A DNA stretch of 11,887 nt from Bacteroidales bacterium. Its GTDB lineage: Bacteria; Bacteroidota; Bacteroidia; Bacteroidales; Paludibacteraceae. Under the pieces are notes generated by a model. The model saw only the letters and a list, made by a program, of their open reading frames with translations. It did no database searches and was not told where the DNA came from. Of the stretch, positions 1 through 5,140 are shown one piece after another. Position 1 is the first letter of the stretch, and every line of letters starts with the position of its first letter. The position numbers were made by a program, and so were the translations under genes. Location of the stretch: positions 1-11,887 of the forward strand of contig CAAGFD010000208.1 of NCBI GenBank assembly GCA_900769035.1. Reading direction: 5' to 3'.

Positions 1-138
1 ATCATTGCCACCAGAATGGAAAGTATCTACACACTTTGAATAACCAAAGCAATAATAGGGCATATAAAGATCGAAGCCAAAATTAATAATAATTTCAGCT
101 ACACTATATATCGGGCTATATTGCATAAGATTAGTCAT
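1..138 (-). CDS. Partial hypothetical protein, N-terminal 46 codons
   Basis: An uninterrupted frame starts at an ATG at 136-138 and runs leftward off the window, so only the first 46 residues are visible. They begin MTNLMQYSPIYS and are rich in aromatic and aliphatic residues, with cysteines near residues 29 and 36 and a glycine pair close to the edge. There is no lysine-rich signal peptide start. I do not recognise the family and assign no function. The start is supported by two signals: an AGAGG Shine-Dalgarno-like sequence six bases before the ATG, which the other genes here mostly lack, and a TAACTTTG promoter box about 45 bases upstream. A second in-frame ATG (codon 5) is an alternative start. 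The gene is separated from engB by 126 bases and appears to be its own transcription unit. With so little protein visible, a chance open frame is possible, but the paired signals make a real gene more likely. Confidence 0.55.
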   Translation of the reverse strand, partial: MTNLMQYSPIYSVAEIIINFGFDLYMPYYCFGYSKCVDTFHSGGND

Positions 139-182
139 AACTTTCCTCTATGTTAACAAAAAAATATTCTTTAATTCGGGCG

Positions 183-190
183 CAAAGTTA
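183..190 (-). promoter_or_regulatory. Bacteroidetes-type promoter (-7 box) for the left-edge gene
   Basis: On the minus strand this reads TAACTTTG followed by CGCC, an exact match to the Bacteroidetes -7 consensus TAnnTTTG. It lies about 45 bases upstream of the ATG at 138, in non-coding AT-rich DNA. I see no clear TTTG -33 element at the expected 19-21 base spacing, only a run of T's. The match and position support a promoter, though the -33 half is weak. Confidence 0.6.
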
Positions 191-264
191 CATAATAATT
201 TTAAAATAAAAAAAACGCGCTTAAACGGCTAAGTATAAGGTAAATAAATAGAGCAAAACAAATA

Positions 265-879
265 TTATTGCGCGTCGGATTCGGAAATTTCTTTTATTAT
301 TGATTCGATATAATCAAGTACTTCATCTCTACCGACACCTTTTTCGGAAGAGGTAATAAAGATAGGAGGGAGTGATTCCCACGTTTCAAGAAGTTTATTT
401 TTATAGGCAGTGATATTTTCTGACAGCTGTTTATTACTCAATTTATCCGATTTTGTAAAGATGATAGAGAACGGAATAGAGGACTGCCCGAGCCAGTCTA
501 TAAAATCAAGATCGATTTGTTGAGGCTCCAATCTACTGTCTATCAATACAAAAAGGTTTGTAAGCTGAGTACGAAAAAGGATATAATTATCAATGATAGC
601 CTTAAGTTTTCGACGTTGTTCCTTAGAAGCACGTGCGTAGCCATAACCGGGCAAATCCACTACATACCAATTCCTATTAACAAGAAAATGGTTGATAAGC
701 AGAGTTTTACCGGGTTTAGAGGAAGTCTTTGCCAAGTCCTTGCTTTGGAGGAGCATATTTATCAAAGACGATTTTCCCACATTACTACGGCCGATAAAGG
801 CAAATTCACATATTTTACTATTCGGACAACTTTTATAATCCGAATTCGAAACGACAAATTCTGCAGAATTGATTTTCAT
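265..879 (-). CDS. engB: Ribosome biogenesis GTP-binding protein EngB/YsxC (YihA)
   Basis: A 204-residue TrmE-Era-EngA-EngB-type GTPase, the usual length for EngB. The G motifs are in order: the P-loop GRSNVGKS at residues 30-37, the G2 threonine in PGKT at 56-59, DLPG at 75-78 followed by the EngB-typical YGYA, TKSDK at 142-146, and the G5 segment TSSEKGVG at 176-183. The family is a cytoplasmic GTPase needed for late assembly of the 50S ribosomal subunit. The ATG start gives MKINSAEFV, which fits the family's short N-terminal beta strand ahead of the P-loop. The leader is AT-rich with no Shine-Dalgarno. It is the last gene of a leftward cluster, 93 bases after the symporter, and that gap holds a direct repeat and hairpin. 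I see no promoter box just upstream, so it is probably read through from the genes before it. Nothing in the protein looks damaged. Confidence 0.96.
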   Translation of the reverse strand: MKINSAEFVVSNSDYKSCPNSKICEFAFIGRSNVGKSSLINMLLQSKDLAKTSSKPGKTLLINHFLVNRNWYVVDLPGYGYARASKEQRRKLKAIIDNYILFRTQLTNLFVLIDSRLEPQQIDLDFIDWLGQSSIPFSIIFTKSDKLSNKQLSENITAYKNKLLETWESLPPIFITSSEKGVGRDEVLDYIESIIKEISESDAQ

Positions 880-899
880 AATAATTGAATTAAAGCATT

Positions 900-928
900 A
901 AACAAGAGCTATCTCGTATATCTATCAC
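900..928. repeat. 29-base direct repeat, copy 1 (intergenic)
   Basis: This copy begins AAACAAGAGCTATCTC on the plus strand and matches 964-992 at 27 of 29 positions; the only difference is a GT/TG swap at the 17th and 18th bases. The two copies are exactly 64 bases apart. On the minus strand this copy reads as codons D-R-Y-T-R-stop, matching the D-R-Y-Q-R-stop of the symporter end in copy 2, but here it lies beyond that gene's stop. Confidence 0.85.
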
Positions 929-940
929 ATTAGTATATGA

Positions 941-960
941 CGAGAGACAAGCATCTCTCG
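941..960. other. Perfect 7-bp inverted repeat (hairpin) between the two direct repeats
   Basis: CGAGAGA at 941-947 and TCTCTCG at 954-960 form a perfect 7-base-pair stem with a six-base loop. It lies in the spacer between the two direct repeats, downstream of the symporter stop and upstream of engB. No T tract follows the stem on the minus strand, so it is not a canonical rho-independent terminator. It could be an mRNA processing or stabilising hairpin, or part of a small repeat element. Confidence 0.6.
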
Positions 961-963
961 CAG

Positions 964-992
964 AAACAAGAGCTATCTCTGATATCTATCAC
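964..992. repeat. 29-base direct repeat, copy 2 (overlaps symporter 3' end)
   Basis: This is the second copy of the repeat at 900-928, with 27 of 29 bases identical. It covers the stop codon (973-975) and the last five residues (DRYQR) of the sodium:solute symporter and continues nine bases past the stop. Part of the repeat is therefore coding sequence, which suggests that copy 1 arose by duplicating the gene's 3' end, or that a repeat element supplied the current stop. Confidence 0.85.
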
Positions 993-2415
993 CCTTTAAA
1001 GAAGCAAAGAAAAGCCCCATAAAAGTTAATATACCATTGAGTAACAACAATTCATAACCGAAAACATAGTTATAGAAATGAGATAGTAACCAATTGATAA
1101 CAAAACAGATAACCGGGGAAGCGATAGCGATATAAGGAACTGCGGCATCAACCGGAATGCGTTTTGTAAACAAGCCGAAAGCAAACAAGCCAAGTAACGG
1201 TCCGTAAGCATAGCCCACTATAGTATAGATAGTATCGATGATAGAGTTTTTCTGAGTATATCCGAAAGCGATAACGATAAGTGTAAACACCAAGGCTACA
1301 ACGATATGAATTCTCTTTCTAAGACGGACAGCATCAGTCGACTTCATTTTTTTTACATTGAAAAAATCCACTGCGATAGTAGTGGTAATAGACGTCAGGG
1401 CAGAATCGGCACTTGAAACAGAAGCTGATATGATACCGAGCAAAAAGCAGACGGACGCTATAGGAGACATAAAATTCGAAACAAAGTAAGGTAAAATATT
1501 GTCCGGGATATCCGGTAGGGCAATATTGTTATATTGAGCAACGAAAAGCAATATCGTACCTAACAGAAGTAAAATAAGATTAATAGGAAGGAAAGCCGAG
1601 CCGTAAACAATCATATTTTTCTGACTCTGTTTAAGCGATTTACAAGTAATATTTTTTTGCATCATATCTTGGTCGAGACCGGTCATCACCACCACGATAA
1701 AAGCGCCGCTTATAAATTGTTTCCAGAAATTGCGAGGAGAAACGAAGTCAGACCATACAAAAATATCGGTAAGTTCGGAATTGTATAAATCGCTAACACG
1801 CACTGAATCCGGCAGCATTTTACAAGCATCGACACACATTATAATCACAGCAGTGAGGAGGAACAACGTTTGGAGCGAGTCGGTCCACACAATAGTCTTT
1901 ATACCGGACCTGCGAGTATACAGCCATATAACGGCAACGATAACAACGGCAATAAGGGCGAAAGGCACATTGTAATTCGAAAAAATAAACATATCCAGAG
2001 CAACTATAACCACATATAATTTTGTGGCTGAACTAACTATCTTTGCAATAACAAAGAAAGCGGAACCGATATGATAGCTTTTTGACCCGAAACGAATATT
2101 CAGATACTCGTAAATAGAAGTCAAATTAAGTTTATAATACAGAGGTAAAAGGATAAAAGCAACAATAAGATAGCCTAAAATAAAACCGAGGCAAGTCTGC
2201 AAATATGTCCAATGGCTAAAACCAACCATTCCGGGTACGGAAACAACGCTAATACCTGATATAGTAGCACCAATCATACCGAAAGCCACAAGATACCAAG
2301 GGGAATTATGGTTGCCTGAGAAAAAAGTATAGTTATCACTCTCCTTTCGAGAAACGAAATAATCTACTACAAAAAGGAGCGATATATAAACTAATATTAC
2401 AGCAAAATAAAACAT
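973..2415 (-). CDS. Sodium:solute symporter family protein (SSS/SLC5)
   Basis: A 480-residue, strongly hydrophobic inner-membrane protein with about 13 predicted transmembrane segments, the normal size for the SSS family, which couples solute uptake to sodium entry. Two family hallmarks are visible. The first helix region carries the small-residue stretch GATISGISVVSVPGMVG at about residues 49-65, preceded by the typical FFSGN and SPWYLVAFGM segments. The eighth-helix sodium-site region reads SSADSAL at residues 334-340, followed by a serine/threonine-rich run and VDFF. The substrate cannot be read from sequence; related Bacteroidetes proteins are usually annotated only as sodium/solute symporters. 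It follows queG by 35 bases with no intervening promoter or terminator, so it is likely in the same transcript. The last five codons and the stop lie inside a 29-base direct repeat, so the extreme C-terminus may have been altered by repeat duplication. The rest looks intact. Confidence 0.92.
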   Translation of the reverse strand: MFYFAVILVYISLLFVVDYFVSRKESDNYTFFSGNHNSPWYLVAFGMIGATISGISVVSVPGMVGFSHWTYLQTCLGFILGYLIVAFILLPLYYKLNLTSIYEYLNIRFGSKSYHIGSAFFVIAKIVSSATKLYVVIVALDMFIFSNYNVPFALIAVVIVAVIWLYTRRSGIKTIVWTDSLQTLFLLTAVIIMCVDACKMLPDSVRVSDLYNSELTDIFVWSDFVSPRNFWKQFISGAFIVVVMTGLDQDMMQKNITCKSLKQSQKNMIVYGSAFLPINLILLLLGTILLFVAQYNNIALPDIPDNILPYFVSNFMSPIASVCFLLGIISASVSSADSALTSITTTIAVDFFNVKKMKSTDAVRLRKRIHIVVALVFTLIVIAFGYTQKNSIIDTIYTIVGYAYGPLLGLFAFGLFTKRIPVDAAVPYIAIASPVICFVINWLLSHFYNYVFGYELLLLNGILTFMGLFFASLKGDRYQR

Positions 2416-2450
2416 TTAACTATGTGATAAACAGGGTAGTAAAATAATCA

Positions 2451-3404
2451 CTATTGAAGAGTATCATCCGAGCTAATACCATTCGGAATAAGGCTATTAA
2501 TTTGCAAAGCTCTATTCCTTAATTTACGAGCACCGGCACGCTTCATAGCGCTATATTTCAATTCTTTACGGAATATAGAATTGGTAATGGAGCACCAATC
2601 TATATCAAAAATACCGGCAATAGGCATCAGTTCCGGAACGTTATGAGGAGTAGCAAATTTATTCCAAGGGCAAGCCGACAAGCACTTCTCACAACCAAAA
2701 AGGATATTATCAGCCTGAGGAACGAATTCATCGGGCAACTCATCTCTGCTCTCTATCGTCAAATACGACAAGCACTTATTAGCGTTTAAAAGCCCTTGAT
2801 TATCGGCAGAAATAGCGCCGGTAGGGCAAGCCATTACACAAGCATTGCAACTACCGCATCTATTGGTTAGTGGGGTATCCGGTTTAAGGGACAAAGTAGT
2901 GAGCATCACGCCAATAAAAGTAAACGAACCGATATCGGGATTAACGAGCATACCGCTTTTGCCTATCCATCCGAGACCGGCTTTCCAAGCCCAATATCTA
3001 TCAAAAAGAGGAGCTGAATCGGCAAAAGGAGCGAACGAATTATTAGCAATTCCGTATTTTTCCGAAATATCTTGAGCCATAGATTGCAGCTTTGAACGCA
3101 CCACATAATGATAATCCACGCCGAAAGCATAAGAAGCAATCCGGTACTTTTTTTGAATGATATCTTGTCGAGGAAAATAATTCAGAAGGACAACGATAGC
3201 AGACTTGGCACCATCGAGGAGAAGGGAAGGATTGAGGCGAAGTTCCATATTTTCTTTCATATATTGCATATTGGCATTAAAGCCGGCATCGAGCCAACGG
3301 CGGAGTTTCTCAGCGGCAGGGTTGGTATCCGAAAGTGACGCAATGCCACAAGCCGAAAACCCGTAATTGAGTGCCAAGCTTTTGATATACTGCTCCATAA
3401 GCAT
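2451..3404 (-). CDS. queG: Epoxyqueuosine reductase QueG
   Basis: A 317-residue cytoplasmic enzyme for the last step of queuosine synthesis in tRNA: cobalamin-dependent reduction of epoxyqueuosine at the wobble position of GUN-anticodon tRNAs. The family signature ADSAPLFDRYWAWKAGLGWIGK is clear; the aspartate at 129 matches the proposed proton donor. Two 4Fe-4S clusters are supported by CGSCNACVMACP (cysteines 183, 186, 189, 193), the cysteine of KCLSYLTIE, and CEKCLSACPW (238, 241, 245). The protein is shorter than the roughly 380-residue E. coli form because it lacks the C-terminal HEAT-like extension. I understand short forms are common in Bacteroidetes, so I do not read this as truncation. 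The start at 3404 gives MLMEQYIK; an in-frame ATG two codons later is equally possible. It begins 24 bases after the thioredoxin-like gene and is probably co-transcribed with it. Confidence 0.95.
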   Translation of the reverse strand: MLMEQYIKSLALNYGFSACGIASLSDTNPAAEKLRRWLDAGFNANMQYMKENMELRLNPSLLLDGAKSAIVVLLNYFPRQDIIQKKYRIASYAFGVDYHYVVRSKLQSMAQDISEKYGIANNSFAPFADSAPLFDRYWAWKAGLGWIGKSGMLVNPDIGSFTFIGVMLTTLSLKPDTPLTNRCGSCNACVMACPTGAISADNQGLLNANKCLSYLTIESRDELPDEFVPQADNILFGCEKCLSACPWNKFATPHNVPELMPIAGIFDIDWCSITNSIFRKELKYSAMKRAGARKLRNRALQINSLIPNGISSDDTLQ

Positions 3405-3428
3405 TATGAAAGAAAATAATTGGCGACT

Positions 3429-4523
3429 TTACAATATTTCGAGTAAAGCCTTTTCGAGATTTTCGTGATTAAATCTGCCTATAATATCACCGTTTCTATC
3501 CATTAAAAAGAATGTAGGCAATTCGGTAACGTTATACGAAACGCGAGCTTTACAATTCAACGGGTCGTTATCGCGAACTGAAATCCACGGCATCTCTCTA
3601 CTCTTTTCCACCCACAGCAAGTGATTTAAATCTAAAGAAACTTGATAAATAGTAAATCCTTGAGCGGAATATTTATCGTACATCTCCCTCAAAAAGAGAG
3701 TATGAGCGGGAGAAAAATCAAGAGCATAAGAGGTAAAATCGACGAGTACTACGTTCCCGATAAGGGAAGAAAGTTTTACGATGTCACCCACAAGATTTGG
3801 CAAAGCGATATCGACAAAACCTTGTTCTACGGCAGCATCAAGTATTTTTTGCAGTTGCTCTGACTTATCACGTTTCAAACTCATAGCATAAAGAGTTTGA
3901 TTACGAAGCAAAACTGAGCGTTGATAATCGGGATAATAAAGATTATAAGAAGTAGCCACTGCCGACCAATATTTTAAATCGTTCTTATCGTAAGGGTCGA
4001 GGTAATAATAGCCGTAAATAGTTTGATTGAGAGCATAATAAGCTGCAGCGGATCGAGGGTTTTCGAGAATAATATTCTGAGCCAGGAAGCGATGCAACTC
4101 CAGTTTCTCCTCCACTAAATTGACATCATTAGAGAGGGCTGTTTTTTGCAAATCATAGCTCGATTTACGCAATTTTTGAATTGTAGCCGATTCATCACTA
4201 CCTGTAAATTCCACATTATAAATATCATCGGCATCAGCCTTTACAGAAATTATTTGAGAAGCAGAATCGAGGGCAAGAATGATGAATTTATCTTTTAATC
4301 GAAGGCGATAAAAGTCGGGATAGATATTACGCTTAACGGAGAAAGAGAATTTCCCTTTCTTATTCAATATAACGGAGTCGAGTATCTCAATTTTATCAAT
4401 GCCATTATATTCAAAATAGAGTGTAGCCTTATCGGCATTAACAATATTACCTTTAATTTTAGTTTTGTCGGCGCAAGAGCAACAGAGCAAAGCGGATAAA
4501 ATAATAAAAAACAGCTTCTTCAT
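3429..4523 (-). CDS. DUF4369/thioredoxin-like (TlpA-type) lipoprotein lacking the CxxC motif
   Basis: A 364-residue envelope protein. The N-terminus MKKLFFIILSALLCCSC is a short lipoprotein signal with Cys17 as the likely lipidated residue, although cysteine at -3 makes the lipobox weak. Residues about 22-115 look like the beta-rich DUF4369 domain that often precedes TlpA/AhpC-type thioredoxin domains in Bacteroidetes, followed by a helical linker. The C-terminal thioredoxin fold starts near residue 245. At the active-site position, where relatives have DFWASWCGPC, this protein reads DFTSYALDFS (residues 262-271), so both catalytic cysteines are gone (CGPC replaced by LDFS). The cis-proline motif is kept as ELPTFFLMD, Pro336. 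It therefore probably cannot do thiol-disulfide exchange and may instead bind a partner or ligand. Its ATG is six bases after the stop of the CYTH gene, which implies translational coupling. I am confident of the fold and unsure of the role. Confidence 0.85.
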   Translation of the reverse strand: MKKLFFIILSALLCCSCADKTKIKGNIVNADKATLYFEYNGIDKIEILDSVILNKKGKFSFSVKRNIYPDFYRLRLKDKFIILALDSASQIISVKADADDIYNVEFTGSDESATIQKLRKSSYDLQKTALSNDVNLVEEKLELHRFLAQNIILENPRSAAAYYALNQTIYGYYYLDPYDKNDLKYWSAVATSYNLYYPDYQRSVLLRNQTLYAMSLKRDKSEQLQKILDAAVEQGFVDIALPNLVGDIVKLSSLIGNVVLVDFTSYALDFSPAHTLFLREMYDKYSAQGFTIYQVSLDLNHLLWVEKSREMPWISVRDNDPLNCKARVSYNVTELPTFFLMDRNGDIIGRFNHENLEKALLEIL

Positions 4524-4529
4524 ATATCG

Positions 4530-4994
4530 TTATTTCCAATTAATATAAGGGTTTTTAAAGAGCATTGCATTATAAAAAAGCGGATTACCGGTTACCTCCT
4601 CACCGATAAAGTCCGGCTTATCGAATTCGGCATTTTCGTGCTCCAATTCTATTTCGGCAACTACGAGACCATCGTTAAGGTCGTGAAATTCATCAACTTC
4701 CCAAGCGAAACCATTGTAATCCAAAACATATCGTGTTTTGTGTATCACGGGCTGAATACAAGTGTTTTGTAGTAACTCCTTGGCATCTTCAAGCGGAATT
4801 TGATATTCGTATTCATTACGAGCAAAACCGATAGTAGAATTTTTGATAGTGATAAAAGCCTTATCATCGTAGATACGCACGCGCACTACCCTATCATGGT
4901 CGCTACAGATATATCCTTGTGAGATTTGATGTGGTATTCCTCGTTTGTAATCGGTATTTGTAACCAAGAATTTACGTTCTATTTCAACAGCCAT
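4530..4994 (-). CDS. CYTH domain (triphosphate tunnel metalloenzyme) protein
   Basis: A 154-residue protein consisting of a single CYTH domain. The signature ExExK is present as EIERK at residues 4-8 right after the start, which fixes the start codon. The other charged strands that line the tunnel follow in order: RVR at 38-40, the lysine of ITIK at 51, EYEY at 61-64, KTR at 86-88, WEVDEF at 98-103 and AEIELE at 113-118. The family binds a triphosphate with divalent metal inside an eight-stranded beta tunnel. Small bacterial members studied so far are mostly inorganic tripolyphosphatases, though databases often call them class IV adenylate cyclase-like. Activity on tripolyphosphate is the better guess, but the substrate cannot be read from sequence. 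It is the first gene behind the promoter at 5028-5035 and probably heads the leftward cluster. All key charged positions appear intact. Confidence 0.92.
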   Translation of the reverse strand: MAVEIERKFLVTNTDYKRGIPHQISQGYICSDHDRVVRVRIYDDKAFITIKNSTIGFARNEYEYQIPLEDAKELLQNTCIQPVIHKTRYVLDYNGFAWEVDEFHDLNDGLVVAEIELEHENAEFDKPDFIGEEVTGNPLFYNAMLFKNPYINWK

Positions 4995-5027
4995 AAAAAT
5001 GTATACTTATAAAATTTAAAACGTATG

Positions 5028-5035
5028 CAAAGGTA
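5028..5035 (-). promoter_or_regulatory. Bacteroidetes-type promoter (-7 box) for the CYTH-led gene cluster
   Basis: The minus strand reads TACCTTTG, fitting TAnnTTTG, about 34 bases upstream of the CYTH ATG. A TTTG at 5059-5062 could be the -33 element, but its 23-base spacing is a little longer than the usual 19-21. The site sits just downstream of the protease terminator, exactly where a new transcript would begin. Confidence 0.6.
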
Positions 5036-5085
5036 CTAATAATTATTGAATAATTCTTCAAACACCATTAATTAAGTATAGATAC

Positions 5086-5114
5086 AAAAAAGGCGGTCTA
5101 AAAAACCGCCTTTT
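5086..5114 (-). terminator. Rho-independent terminator of the M6 protease gene
   Basis: On the minus strand, AAAAGGCGGT pairs perfectly with ACCGCCTTTT (a 10-base-pair stem, GC-rich in its middle, 7-base loop). The U-tract continues to six T's after the GC core. It begins 27 bases after the stop of the M6 protease and lies before the promoter of the next unit. Confidence 0.93.
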
Positions 5115-5140
5115 ATATTAATAAGTTGTTGATAAGCTAA

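Noticed and set aside
208..240. Possible terminator after engB, with eight T's on the minus strand
   Set aside because: The sequence before the T run forms only a 4-bp or wobble-containing stem, too weak to call; engB may end elsewhere or be rho-dependent.
517..888. 123-codon open frame on the plus strand across engB
   Set aside because: It lies wholly antisense to a clear GTPase gene, has no recognisable domain and no promoter, and is explained by codon bias on the opposite strand.
900..992. Two repeats with a spacer considered as a CRISPR remnant
   Set aside because: There are only two copies, one lies inside coding sequence, the spacer is a hairpin, and there are no cas genes nearby.
2451..3404. 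QueG considered truncated because it is about 60 residues shorter than E. coli QueG
   Set aside because: All catalytic and cluster-binding motifs are present and only the C-terminal HEAT-like extension is absent, a layout I recall as common in this phylum.
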